From Dactylis glomerata (Eukaryota; Streptophyta; Magnoliopsida; Poales; Poaceae), in contig QXEO01000334.1 in assembly GCA_007115705.1 (NCBI GenBank), positions 1,087,567 to 1,151,566 on the forward strand: DNA of 64,000 nucleotides. Reading direction: 5' to 3'. The notes beneath the pieces were generated by a model. It ran no database searches, was not told the origin of the DNA, and was given only the letters and a program-made list of their open reading frames with translations. A program made the translations under genes and the position numbers. Shown here piece by piece: positions 43,504 to 55,776 of this stretch. The number at the start of each line of letters is the position of its first letter. Within the stretch, counting starts at the first letter, position 1.

Positions 43504-44324
43504 CTATGGACAAGTCCTACACATATAACTCAATGCAACCATTACTCCATTGGGATTGCCATTAATTACCAAAACCACACATGGGGCTCCATATGTTCTT
43601 TCAGTAGTTTGTTTCCTTCGATTATTGACTGGGTTTGGAACACCAGTGCCATCAGCATGATCAGCTTCATCATCAGTATCTGGCTCATCGAATTGGTTAT
43701 AGTCGTCTTCATCGACCACACCATCGACACCGATGATACTCCTTTTGCCTCTCCTTGTGATCATTTGGTCTGCCGACAACGGGTCTTCAATGTAGAAGCA
43801 TTGGGTCACCTGTTTAGCTAAAACCCACGGTTCCTTTTGCGCATTATTTTTTTCCTTCTTCCTATCTCAACAAGCATCTTCTTTGGTATAACCATGTGAG
43901 TTAAATTGTCCTCATAGGTAAGGACCTTTTATTCCCATCTAACTCGAAACATGGGGACTTATGTGGTGGTGTAGTCGAGTACCCAGATATCCTCGATCAC
44001 GTCGTAGTATTTGGTTTTTGTCTTGCTGGTATTATCCACATGCACGTTCAGAACTACCCCACTGTTCTGGTATACACTTCTTTGGTCTTGTGCCTCCATA
44101 TATAATGTGTACCCGTTGATGTCATATGCTCGATAGGTCCGCACATTATACTGTGACCCCTGAGCCAATCTGTAGATCAATTCTCCATCTCCCTCAGAAT
44201 CATTGTTTGGATCATATGGATGGCGATAATATTCATCCTTTAACCATGCCACAAAGGTATTGTTGTGCTTGTTCATGAGCCATTTTGATGATTTTCCCGG
44301 GTTATCCTCTTTAACAAGTCTCAT
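43504..44324 (-). pseudogene. CACTA (En/Spm) transposase C-terminal remnant
   Basis: On the minus strand, 44324-43959 reads FVAWLKDEYYRHPYDPN, then YRAYDINGYTLYMEAQDQRS and YYDVIEDIWVLDY, matching the DUF4216 region of plant CACTA TNP2-type transposases. After a frame break, 43809-43504 reads MTQCFYIEDPLSADQ, the following conserved segment, with an acidic DED-rich tail. No CACTA ends are visible. The remnant is bounded by a solo LTR on one side and an A-family LTR on the other. Confidence 0.75.
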
Positions 44325-44488
44325 AACCTTTCAGAATAAGGGCGGCCCACTGCAAGGTGTTGCAACAACACAGTGTGCACTCTATTGTGGTCATTGGATC
44401 TTGGCGGATCAGTCCAGAGCACGTGTATGTCCTTCATTCCACGCTTATGAACCATACCAACAAGCCTTCCACTGTGCTTGCTAACAGG

Positions 44489-45923
44489 TGATACATCTCA
44501 AACGTATCTATAATTTTTGATGCTCCATGCTTATTTTTACACCATTTGCCTTGTGTTTCGTTACACTTCGTGGCGTTTTTATGCGATTTCCAGAACTAAC
44601 CTATTGACAAGATGCCACAGTGCCAGTTCCCTATTTTCTGTTGTTTTTGTGTTTCAGAAAAGCTACATAGGAAATATTCTCAAAATTGGACGAAACAAGT
44701 TCCTAAAGTCTTATTTTTCCCAGAAGCTTCCAGTGATCCGAAGAGGAGAAGGAGAGGGGCCACAGGCCAGCCTCACGCCAGGCCGGCACGGCCCAGGTCC
44801 TGGCCACGCCGCCCTGGTGTGAGGAGGCCTAGGGCCACCTCTGACATCGCCCCTTCGCCTATATAAAGCCTCGGGACGGAAAACCCTAAAGGAGTCAGCG
44901 AAATTTCCAGAACAGTTCCGCAGCACCGCCGCCCTCGAAGCCAAATTTTGGGGGACAGAACTCTCTATTCCGGCACCCTGCCGGGATGGGGAAGTGCCCC
45001 CGGAGCCATCTCCATCGGCCTCCATCGCCGTCTCCGCCATCTCCATCGACCTCACTGCCATCTCCATCAACCTTGCTGTCTCCTATGATAAGGAGGGAGT
45101 AGTTCTCCCCTGGGGCTAAGGGCTCTACCGGTAGCTATATGGTTCACCTCTCTCTCCCATGATGTGATATTTATGTGATTGTGAGCTTTGTATCTTGTTG
45201 AATTGGTAGATGTTATTATTCAGATATTATGCTACTCCTATGCTTAATTATTATACTCTCCGAAGATACCTCATATCATGGTGTAAAGGTGACTAGTGTG
45301 TGCATTATGTGTATCTTTTTGGTTAATGTCTCTATGAAATGTTGGTGTTTGTTGGAACCATCTAGTGCGTTCATGGTGATAGTGTGGGACAATCTAGTTT
45401 GGGTACATACGGACTTTGAGGAGTGCTTATTAGCCCTACGCATGATTAGTGTATGTTTTCCATTGGAGAATTGTTTTGAGTTGCATATTGATGATAGTAT
45501 CTATTGTTTCAATTATGTTATATTTGTTGGGAGTGTGTCCACTAGTGAAAGTATGATCTCTAGTCCTTGTTTCCAAGCATTGCACACTGTTTACTTCCTG
45601 TTTTGTTACATGTTTGCTCACAGCGATATTTATTTCAGATCACATTTGCTACTTATAATCATCACTACTACTTGTATTTCACTATCTCTTCGCCGAACTA
45701 GTGCACCTATACATTTGACAAGTGTATTGGGTGTGTTGGGGACACAAGAGACTTTCGGTATCGTAATTGCAGGGTTGCTTGAGAGGGATAGCTTTGACCT
45801 CTTCCTCCCTGAGTTCGATAAACCTTGGGTGATCCACTTAAGGGAAACTTGATGCTGCTCTACAAACCTCTACACTTGGAGGCCCATCACTGTCTATAAG
45901 AACAGACGTGTGCGTAGACATCA
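44489..45923 (+). repeat. 5' LTR of A2 (family A, 1435 bp)
   Basis: It starts TGATACATCTCAAACGTATC, has TATATAAA at 44860-44867, and ends GCGTAGACATCA. It is an inverted near-copy of the LTR from 62778 to beyond the window end. The open frame at 45229-45852 lies wholly inside the LTR and is not a gene. Confidence 0.9.
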
Positions 45924-45933
45924 AGCTCGTTTC

Positions 45934-45951
45934 TGGCGCCGTTGCCGGGGA
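45934..45951 (+). promoter_or_regulatory. Primer-binding site of A2, tRNA-Asp type
   Basis: TGGCGCCGTTGCCGGGGA lies 10 bases after the LTR end. Confidence 0.85.
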
Positions 45952-46130
45952 GGTAAGGTAAAAGGTACTCGCATCTTCCTGTGTGAGTGCTCGAAGTTAT
46001 TTCCTTTAGATTCTGCAATTATATATTTTTGTTTCTTGTTTTTATTTTCACTAGTTAGGCTTAATGGAAAATAAAGAGTTCTTTAGTCTTTTTTTCTAAG
46101 TTTAGATTTGAAGAGAAAATTGAAAAACCT

Positions 46131-47254
46131 TTGGAGTTTATTTTGCATAGCAATGTTATTAGTACGAATGCTTTGAATCCCGTTATTGCAAATGCTATGA
46201 AAAAGTCTAAGCTTGGGGAAGCTGGTTTTGTTAAGCATGATATTTTTAGTTCCCCAGCTTTAGTGGAGAAAGTTTGCTCTGATGATATTTTATATCCCAT
46301 ATGTGATGAGTCTAATGATGTTTGTGATCCTCGTCCTTTTAAAATACCTATGAAAATTGCTGAACGTGTTATGAATAACCGCTACTCAAGAGATGGAACT
46401 GTCCCTCCGGATGATCATTTACTCTTTTTACATGAATTATGCGAGTTGTTCAAGTGTGAAGGTATTTCATCAAGCCAGGTTAAGAGGAAGCTATTCTCTT
46501 ATTCCCTGAAGGGTAGAGCTGCGGAGTGGTATAGGCTGCTAAAGGATGGTCCATCTATTGGCTGGGAGGAAATTGTATCTCTCTTTTATTCTAAATTATA
46601 TCCTCCAAGTGAGATTCATAAAGATCTTAATCAGATATATAATTTTTGGCCTCATGATGGAGAAAGCATTGCCCAAGCGTGGGGAAGATTGAAGTCACTA
46701 ATGCTCAAATGTCATATTCATGAGCTTCCCCATAATATTGTTTTTAATAATTTTTATGCAAGGCTTTCAGGATATTACAAGGACTATTTAGATGCATGCT
46801 TTGATGGGTCTTTCACAAGCAAGGATGTTGACACCAAGTGGGGTCTGCTTGAGATAATTCAAAACAATATTGAAGGTTGGGATAGCGACAAAGGTAAAGG
46901 ATCAGGTATGAATTACGAGTTTGATTGCATTAAGTCTTTCGCTGAAACTGCTAATTTTCAAGAGCTTAGTGCTAAATATGGTCTTGATCCTCAAATTATG
47001 GTTGATTGCTTTAAAGCCTTTGCTTCCCATATGAATGTTCCTAAAGGAAATGAGGACGTGTATCATGAACCTTTTAAGGAGACTTGCATAGAAAGTGATA
47101 TTATTATTGATGATTGCAATAAACATGCTCAAACTTCTAAAAGTCCTATTTCTTATAAGCATGTTAATTTTTGTGGAATACATAGACCTTGTGAACAGGG
47201 TTACAACAAGGAAGATTATTACATCACCCACACAAATGAAGAAACCAGTATGTG
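46131..47254 (+). pseudogene. A2 gag, 3'-truncated (inverted copy of A3 gag)
   Basis: The frame is open for about 375 codons and carries a retrotransposon gag capsid domain (FSYSLKGRAAEWYRLL; GWEEIVSLFYSKLYPP; SIAQAWGRLKSLMLKC). The upstream ATG at 46064 runs into a stop after 11 codons, so the true start is unclear. The frame is cut at 47254 by the edge of a G-family LTR, at exactly the base where G is inserted in A3. Compared with A3 it lacks the 1-base deletion near A3's DGTVPP motif, so this copy keeps the longer frame. No zinc knuckle remains, since it lay beyond the break. Confidence 0.85.
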
Positions 47255-47370
47255 TGACGAGGGTTAACTCGGCAAATGTCCTAAATGAAGGACTTAGGAT
47301 CGGGGAGATAGGGCGTCGGATGAACTCGAAGGTAAAGTTAGTCAAAATAGGTGTGTGTCGAAAGTAAACT
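47255..47370 (-). repeat. Truncated G-family LTR end (116 bp)
   Basis: It begins TGACGAGGGTTAACTCGG, the reverse complement of the G LTR end, preceded by ATGTG, the reverse complement of G's target-site duplication CACAT. It shares GTCAAAATAGG with the 3' LTR of G (the 5' LTR has GTCGAAATAGG). It breaks at about 47370 into family-A LTR sequence with a 3-base overlap ACT. It is the inner edge of an inverted duplication. Confidence 0.9.
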
Positions 47371-48581
47371 AGTTTGGCGAAGAGATAGTGAAATACAAGT
47401 AGTAGTGATGATTATAAGTAGCAAATGTGATCTGAAATAAATATCGCTGCGAGCAAACATGTAACAAAACAAGAAGTAAATGGTGTGCAATGCTTGGAAA
47501 CAAGGCCTAGGGATCATACTTTCACCAGTGGACACACTCCCAACAAATATAACATAATTGAAACAATAGATACTATCATCAATATGCAACTCAAAACAAT
47601 TCTCCAATGGAAAACATACACTAATCATGCGTAGGGCTACGAAGCACTCCTCAAAGTCCGTATGTACCCAAACTAGATTGTCCCACACTATCACCATGAA
47701 CGCACTAGATGGTTCCAACAAACATCAACATTTTATAGAGACATTAACCAAAAAGATACACATGATGCACACACTAGTCACCTTTACACCACGATATGAG
47801 GTATCTCTGGAGAGTATAATAATTAAGCATAGGAGTAGCATAATATCTGAATAATAACATCTACCAATTCAACTAGATACAAAGCTCACAATCACATAAA
47901 GATCACATCATGGGAGAGAGAGGTGAACCACATAGCTACCGGTAGAGCCCTTAGCCCCGGGGGAGAACTACTCCCTCCTTATCATAGGAGACAGCAAGGT
48001 CGATAGAGATGGCGGTGAGGTCGATGGAGACGGCGGAGGCAGCGATGGAGACCGATAGAGATGGCTCCGGGGGCACTTCCCCATCCCGGCAAGGTGCCGG
48101 AACAGAGACTTCTGTCCCCCGAAATTTGGCTTCAACGGCGGCGGCACTGCGGAACTGTTCTGGAAATTTCGCCGACTCCTTTAGGGTTTTCCATCTTGAG
48201 GCTTTATATAGGCGAAGGGGCAATGTCAGAGGTGGCCCTAGGCCTCCTCACACCAGGGCGGCGTGGCCAGGGCCTGGGCCGTGCCGGCCTGGCGTGAGGC
48301 TGGCATGTGGCCCCTCTCCTTCTCCTCTTCGGATCACTGGAAGCTTCCGAGAAAAATAAGACTTCAGGAACTTGTTTCGTCCAATTCCGAGAATATTTCC
48401 TATGTAGCTTTTCTGAAACACAAAAACAGCAGAAAACAGGGAACTGGCACTGTGGCATCTTGTCAATAGGTTAGTTCTGGAAATCGCATAAAAACGCCAC
48501 GAAGTGTAACGAAACACAAGGCAAATGGTGTAAAAACAAGCATGGAGCATCAAAAATTATAGATACGTTTGAGACGTATCA
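47371..48581 (-). repeat. 3' LTR of A3, truncated by about 221 bp
   Basis: It starts (minus strand) TGATACGTCTCAAACGTATC at 48581 and breaks off inside at 47371. The missing end corresponds to 62778-62998 of the 5' LTR. Confidence 0.9.
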
Positions 48582-51176
48582 GCATCCCCAAGCTTAACTC
48601 CTGCTCGTCCTCGAGTAGGTAAGTGATAACAAAAGAATAATTTTTGAGGTGACATGCACCTACACAATCTTGATCATATATGTAAGCGTTGTGAGCTGGG
48701 ATCAAAAGAACTTAAAACATGGGCATGAAAGATATAATCTTGATAATAGAAACTTAGCAACCATGTTTTAACATGAAAAAGGACACAAACAAAAGATCAT
48801 GAAAATGAAACAATAAAAGTCAAACATGTGTTCAAATCATATGGAAAAACATAGTAAATGTTTTTCAGTTTGTCCCTCATCGAATAGCAAAACATAAATG
48901 CATAGGACACCTTCAAGTTTAAGAGGGCGACTAGATATAAATAATTTAAAAACAAGTGAAACCAACAATATGAATCAATCAATGAAAACTTTGGGACAAT
49001 GCACATTATACTCAGAATGACAACTATGCTCTCATAGACGGTGCATAAAGATAGAAGGTGGTGACTCAACATAAAAGTAAAAGAAAGGCCCTTCATTGAG
49101 GGAAGCGGTGATTAAACATGTGCTAGAGCGTTTTATTTGTAAAACAGAGAGATACAAATTGGTTTTGAGAGGTGGTTGCTTTTGTCAATGACTGGCAATG
49201 GGGTTCTTACTATCTTCCATATAAAAATGAAGCAAGTTTTTGAGAGAGAGATTGGCACTTTTGTGCTCTTTTATAAAGCTTGGCACTCCTCCCCACCTTT
49301 TTTCCTTTCACAAACCATGGCTAACCGATTCCATTGGGTGCCCACCAACATTCACATTCCATGGAGGAGTGCCTTTTTTTCTTTCTTTTTTCTCTTTTTA
49401 TTTTCTTTTTGGAATAAGCAATATGGAAGATAGCAAATCCGACCACTACGTCCCCATGAGCTGAAAACAGTGTCACAAAACAAGAAGTGTTTTGAAGGTT
49501 TTTTCAAAGGTAGCATATGAAAAATTACTTGGAATGGCTTGCAAATACCATGCATAGGAATTTATAGTGGACACAATGGCAAACTTGGTTTTTAGGAGTT
49601 GGATGCACGAGTAGAGCTCATACTCAGTACAAGATGAGGGCTAGAAAAAGACTGGGAGCGACCAACTAAGAGAGCAATAACGGCCATAATCATGCAAAGC
49701 GACAAAACATCATTGAAAGAAGCATAAAGTGATATCACAAGTCAAAAACCAAATGATCATAGAGGCTATAGGCGACTTATTTTGTAGTCAACATGGTGTA
49801 AGCATGCGCCAAGTCAACCCAAATAAAACATCAAAGGAGAAAACCAAAATAATGCTTCCAAATAATTAAAACAACGCATGATTTTTTCAAAGGCTCATTA
49901 AGCAATCTCTGTTATTTGAGACAAGTCATGCTACAGCAAAACCGCTAAGCATACTATCAAAAAGACATCAAGCACGACATGCAAAAGCCTAAGCCGCAGT
50001 CTACACAAGCTCCTTCTTGTACCACTTTTTGCATAAAGCTTTTTCTCTTTTTCAACACCATTCGAACTTTTTATAAACACCTCTTTTGATGAATACCAAT
50101 AAAGATCAGATGCAAAAATACACCTTGATGAAAAGATATAACAAAATATGAATGCATATCAAGGCGAAAAACGAAAGCTAAACGCAGTAGCAGAAAAAGA
50201 GAACACTTGTTGAAACACGGGTTGAAACAAAAGGTGAAAAACGGAGTGTTCTTGGCAAATGAAAAACGGAGCATATATCTCTCCAAACACATGATGTGAT
50301 CCAAACATTTATTGCAGCAAACAAAACTAAACTAATAAATAAAACTAAAACAACTGACGCTCCAAGAAAAACACATACTGCATGAAGCAATAAAAATATA
50401 GTGTTTTGAATGGTGACCTGATTTTTGCCGATGAAGAAGGGGTGCCTCGGGGGCATCCCCAAGCTTTGACGCTTGTACTTCTTGGATATTTCTTGGGGTG
50501 ATGCATGGGCATCCCCAAGCTTGAGCTTTTGCCCATTCTTCAACTCATCTCATCACTCTCCGATCCCTACACTTGAAAACTTCCTTCATACAAAACTAAG
50601 CACAAATCTATTAGCAACATTAGTGTAAGCATAACATAGAATCAACCCTTTTTGCTTCAGGTTTCAACCTAAAACCACCACATATATAGCATATACTACT
50701 GTAGCAACTTCTCCAAAAGTTCCGTGATCAAAAGAACTAAAAAAGCGATAAAGCGGCAAAAACGAATAGTGGCAGAAATCTGTCAAAACAGGACAGCAGA
50801 TAAAGGCCGATTTTTTAAGGGGTTTTCTGTTGCTCAAATCAAAAAGTTTTCAACTAATGAAAGTTTGGATATAACCTGGGGCATGCGCACAAGAAATCGT
50901 AGGTCCAAAAGATATACAGAGAATTGTCACGAATTTTTATGGTGCAGCACCTAAAACTGTTTCAGAACAGCAACATCCCCAAATCTTACCTCACTCAAAT
51001 TAGAGGCTTCTCTTGACACAACAACGAAATAAAAAGGATAAGGAGCGGTTATTACAGTAGTAATAACTTCCAAGACTCAAATAAAAGAAAAGGTACTAAA
51101 ACTAAACAATGGGTTATCGTCCAAGAGTGCTTTTCTTTAACGCCTTTTAGCTAGGCGCAGTAATTTGCAAAGATGC
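48582..51176 (-). other. A3 3' untranslated region
   Basis: AT-rich, non-coding. It contains the polypurine tract AAGCTTGGGGATGC at the LTR edge and two more AGCTTGGGGATGCCC-type tracts at about 50455 and 50510. It aligns in long blocks with the B2 3' region (37766-40820), including the stretch near 50450-50600. A pyrimidine run at about 49374-49410 is low complexity. Confidence 0.75.
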
Positions 51177-52514
51177 TCATGTGGGCGCCATATAAGAGCT
51201 TGAGGCAAAGGCGCCATATAGGAACTTAAAGCAATAGAGAGCATCAAAAAGCAAGTATGAAACATATTTAAATCGAAACCACTTCCTATGAAAAATAGTC
51301 TTGTAAAGAGACAAGTCATGAAAGCGCAAAGCAAAAAGCATAGGAAGGCAAAACAAGTATAGCTTCAAAAATTGCAACATAAAGAGGGGAAACTCAATAT
51401 TGTTGAGATCCATCAAACCATGTTTCCCTCTCTCATAATAACTTTCAGTAGCATCATGAATAGGACTAACAATATAACTATCACATAAAGGATCTCTATC
51501 ATGAGCCACATGCATAAAAGAATTAATACTCCCCACATGAACAATAGTAGTAGGAGCAGATTCAACATAATAATTATTCTCATCACCATAATCATCAAAA
51601 ATAGGAGGCATATTTTAATCATAACTAATTTTATCCTCAATAGTAGGTGAACTGAAAATATTATACCCATCATCATAACCATCATAAACTAGAGGTTTAG
51701 TATCATCACAAGCTAGAGAACAACTATTTCGCAAAGCATATTCTTCAAACATATCATCATAAGAAGGAACATGGATAGCACTAATGGTACAACAATTATT
51801 AATCTTAGAATTTGTACCAAAAAGATTTTCAATATCAAAAGTAGAGTGTTTTTCCCAATCATGATCACTAACATAGGTAATAGGCATAGGGACATCATCC
51901 CAATCAGAATTATCATAATCTATAGCAGGATCATAACGCTTAGGGGAAGGTACCGTGTCCTCTCGCCTTTTACTCCTCTTCTTCTTCTTCTTCATACTCT
52001 TCTTACTCTCTCCTTTAGGAGGGAGAGACTTGAAGGGCATCTTCTCCACATAATCTTTAGGAGGGAAAGACATCTTCTCCACATAATCTGGTTTGCTGAC
52101 AGGAACAACAGAAGAAACTTTGGAGGATTCCTCCTCTCTATTAATAAGATCGAAACATCTATTAGTCCTCTCATAGCTTGGCAAAACATCATGTTTTATA
52201 AGATCTTGTAAGTAAGTATTTGCGAGGCAATCTTTAGCACAATAGAGATGACAACCATGAAGGGTGCTATTAATATCAACATCTCTCATATCAACCAAAG
52301 AAATCTTTCTAGATATCTCTTCACAATTCAAAAACAAAGTAAGCTCATCATACTGATTGAAAGTAATCTTATCATCACAATACAAATCTGCGGTACTCGT
52401 TCGATTAATTGGGCATTGAAAATTAAAGTGACCCTTTTTACCGCAAAATTCACAAAGAAAAGGATAAAGCTCACAAACCCTTTTATCAAGCACATCTAGA
52501 TCCTTGAGCCACAT
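51177..52514 (-). pseudogene. A3 gag second part with CCHC zinc knuckle
   Basis: On the minus strand the frame resumes at 52514 with WLKDLDVLDKRVCEL. The retroviral-type zinc knuckle CEFCGKKGHFNFQCP (C-X2-C-X4-H-X4-C) follows, then a Lys/Arg-rich block (KKKKKRSKRRED) and an acidic C-terminal region. Stops at 51615 and a frame change lead to a further open stretch to 51177. The 5' half lies beyond the G insertion at 61448-62640. The knuckle binds genomic RNA in this family. Confidence 0.85.
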
Positions 52515-52848
52515 TGACAAGGGCATAGTTAATAGAGCCCGTTAGTTGAGTACCCCTAAGGCCCGTATAGCTAGGCCCAATTGTAATGATAGTCGAATAC
52601 GAGTTCCTACCGTATGTCGATATTGTAATCTGTATCGGACCCTACCCGATCCTCGAGACCTGGTCACCTATATATAGGGGCCAGGAGGGGACGGTGTAGG
52701 GCAGATTGAAAGCAAGCCAGGTTTAACACGAAAGTTTACTTTCGACACACACCTATTTCGACTAACTTTACCTTCGAGTTCATCCGACGCCCTATCTCCC
52801 CGATCCTAAGTCCTTCATTTAGGACATTTGCCGAGTTAACCCTCGTCA
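52515..52848 (+). repeat. 5' LTR of G (334 bp)
   Basis: The LTR starts TGACAAGGGCATAG, has TATATATA at 52669-52676, and ends CCTCGTCA. Compared with the 3' LTR it keeps CG where the 3' LTR has TG or CA at four sites. Confidence 0.95.
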
Positions 52849-52849
52849 A

Positions 52850-52868
52850 TTGGCGCCGACCGTGGGGA
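52850..52868 (+). promoter_or_regulatory. Primer-binding site of G
   Basis: TTGGCGCCGACCGTGGGGA begins just after the LTR. It opens TGGCGCC but differs from the tRNA-Asp site used by families A and B. I do not assign the tRNA. Confidence 0.75.
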
Positions 52869-52885
52869 CTTTGGGCGTTGGAATC

Positions 52886-54636
52886 ATGAATTCGACGGCT
52901 TTTTCGCTTTTAGCCAACAGCAGTTCAGAAATCAACGGAAATCAAGAGATGGAGTTAACCATTGGAAGTTTGAGTATCATCATAGGGCCATCGGGTTCAT
53001 CCCGCCTCTTGGATTCGATGAAACTAGATCCGTTGGCAAACAAGCCTGAAACAGAGGAAGCATTAGAATCATCAGAAGACTCTTCCAGCGAGGTAAACTC
53101 GCCGGTCAGCTTCGACAAAACACCAATTGCAGAAGGCGACAAAATTCGGGAAAATTTCGACTCAGAAGAGAAAGCGTGTCAAACGCACAACAACGCAAAG
53201 GACTTCGCCACGGGAAGCACTGGCGTCTCCAAAGTACATCAGTTATGCGTCATTATCACCGAAGCAGAAGAAGAAAACAACAACGAAGGAAGTAAAAAGG
53301 TCGACAGGCAAGTCGACAAAATAGAAGATCACAACAAAAAGGAAAAGGAGAAAGTCTATGTCTCGGCTGGTGAATGGAGAATGATCAAGTCAGCTATCAA
53401 TCATGGTACAGAAGTACCCGAAGGATCAAGAAGAGAAGTTCTAATGGGATATCAGTATGCTCTATACCAACACAGGAAGAAACTAAGGGAGGAAAGAGAC
53501 ATGGCTTTTCAAGACAATAACAGTATGTCAAGGGAGGAATACTGGGAAGACTATAGTGAAGATTCAGAATACAGTAGAGAAAGGCGCGGAGACCCAAAAC
53601 ATAACAGGGGGGCAACAGCATGCGGCAGAGAAGAAAGGTACTCAAGGAGCCCTACCCCATAGATAGAAGAGGAGGAAGATGACTTCATACAAAAAACCCC
53701 AGAAGAAGCACTAGTAGCAGCACAAGCGTACTTACTAGCTACGAGACCAGAACCTAGAGACCCACGAGAAGATATGCACCGAGCCGCGATGCGAAGCCTC
53801 AGAATAGTAGGAGGTAAGATCAGGGAGCAAGGCCCAGAGACGAAGTCGACAAGCCACAAGGGAAATCGAAAGGAGAAGTTCAGACACAATTTCACAGATA
53901 ACGAGTATAGCAACTCATCAGAAGAGAAAAAACGACAGAAAAGGAAGGAGGATGCAAGAAGTATAATAGCACAAGCTCGAGTAAACAAATCGTGTCATGC
54001 GTGGAGGGAAGAGAATTACGAGGACGATGATAAAGATATGGGTGTGTTATGCTTTACCCGCAGGGTTCGCAAAACTCGGGTACCCAACGGGTTCAAATTA
54101 CCACACGACCAGCATAAGTATGACGGGTCACAAGAACTCACCCTATGGCTATCGGATTATCTGCAGGCAGTGCAGATATTAGGGGAACAAAGGCGACTGC
54201 AATGCAAAGTTTGCAGCTGCACCTCACCGGCACCGCACGGTCCTGGTTGAATACCCTACCCAACGAATCCATCGGAAGTTGGGGGGAACTCGAAAGTCAA
54301 TTCACAAGAAATTTTCGTTCCACCTACAAGCGCCCAGCATCACTGGAAGAAGTTAAAGCGTGTGTGCAGAGGAAAGGCGAAACACTGCATTCTTATATAC
54401 AACGCTGGAGTATAATCAAAAATTTAGCAGAGGACATCTCCGACGAACGAGCGATAGACGCCTTTTCGGCCGGACTTCGTCGCTCATATCTCGTGGAAGA
54501 AATAGGAAGAACAAGGCCAATGACAGTAGCCGAGCTAATGGAACAAGCCAACAAATTCGCTAATGGAGAGGATGCGTACAACAACAAAAGAGGACGTTCA
54601 CCAGAAGTCGACAGAATAAGTAGACAGAAGAGATGA
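52886..54636 (+). pseudogene. G gag (broken)
   Basis: The likely start is the ATG at 52886 (MNSTAFSLLANSSSEINGN). The N-terminal half is acidic and Ser/Glu-rich. TAG at 53660-53662 interrupts the frame, and a frameshift lies between 54145 and 54250. The capsid domain then reads LTGTARSWLNTLPNESIGSW, then LESQFTRNFRSTYKRPASLE and AFSAGLRRSYLVEEIG, the retrotransposon gag fold. TGA at 54634 ends this section, after which the frame goes on into the protease region. Expected role: virus-like particle formation in the cytoplasm. Confidence 0.88.
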
Positions 54637-55776
54637 CACCGCAGCAGGGATAACCAAGGAAAGCGAAACCAAGTAGCCGTGGGTTACGTACCAGAAGAAG
54701 AAGGATATGAAAGCAGGAGGTTTCAGGCAAAAGGAGTAGAAAAATCGAGATACTCTGGTCCTTCGGTCGAGGATATGCTATACGGACCTTGTCGAATCCA
54801 CTGCGCGTATCTCGATGGGAAAAGGGTCTCAAATCATCAGATGAAGGATTGCAGAACATTCCTAAGGTTGCAAAGCGCCATGGGCTCAAGCCGAGAAGGG
54901 AGGCAAGGAGAAAGATACAGGAGTCAAGGATATCAAATGCAAAGGCTAGCAAGGCACCTAGAGTCAAAAGTGTACATATCAGCAATGATTCAACCGGTGC
55001 CCAAATCAAAGAAAGAGCGAAAGAGCATATCCAGACAAGTAAACCTAGCAATATCGTCACCACCAGCTACCACAGAGTACCTACGGTGGTCAGAACAACC
55101 AGTCAAGTTTAGTAGAGCGGACCACCCGAGGAAAATTCCCAGGCCAGGCCACTCGCCTATGGTTTTAAAAGCGCAAATAGGAGGGTACGACATCGGAAGC
55201 GTGTTCATGGATGCAGGGAGTGCCATCAACTTAATATATACTAGAACCCTAAAAGCAATGTGCATCTCGCTGACAAGTTTGAAGCCAATAGATTGCTCTT
55301 TCTATGGAATAGTACCAGGAGCCGCAAACTACCCTTTGGGAAGGATAGAACTTGATGTCTGCTTTGGTAGTAGTGGAAACTACAGGAGGGAGAAACTGGA
55401 GTTCGAAGTTATGGACTGGCCATCACAATATCATGCAATCCTGGGGCGCCCAGTATTTGCAAAATTCATGGCAGTACCACATTACACGTACCTTACGTTG
55501 AAAATTCCAGGGCCCAAAGGAACAATTACAGTACAGGGGAGCTTTCAAGTAGCCAACACATGCGACAGACAGTTCAACAGGATGGCGCAAACCTTTGGCA
55601 TGACAACAGAATATGAGAGGTTAAAAGGAGAAACGGATCATAACGTGCTACCCGACGTTGGACGATCCCTGCCAGATCAGGCTTTCGACACAACGCAGGA
55701 CTCGAAGAAAATTCAGGTCCATCCTACAGATCCAACAAAGACGACATCAATTGCGATGAACCTGGACCCCGCATAG
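54637..55776 (+). pseudogene. G gag-pol linker and aspartic protease
   Basis: Continuing in the capsid frame, this holds a gag tail (CRIHCAYLDGKRVSNHQMKDC, a Cys/His pattern seen in Tat gag C-termini). The protease follows with VFMDAGSAINLIY (catalytic Asp in DAGS, normally DSGS or DTGS) and the end motif YHAILGRPVFAKFMA. It ends in an in-frame TAG at 55774-55776 before the reverse transcriptase. Confidence 0.85.

Noticed and set aside
45229..45852. 207-codon open frame (and its mirror at 62627-63472, 281 codons)
   Set aside because: It lies wholly or mostly within family-A LTRs, has no domain, and is open in some LTR copies and closed in others; chance frame in AT-rich LTR.
49374..49410. 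Pyrimidine-rich run as a regulatory element
   Set aside because: Simple low-complexity sequence in an untranslated region of a retrotransposon.
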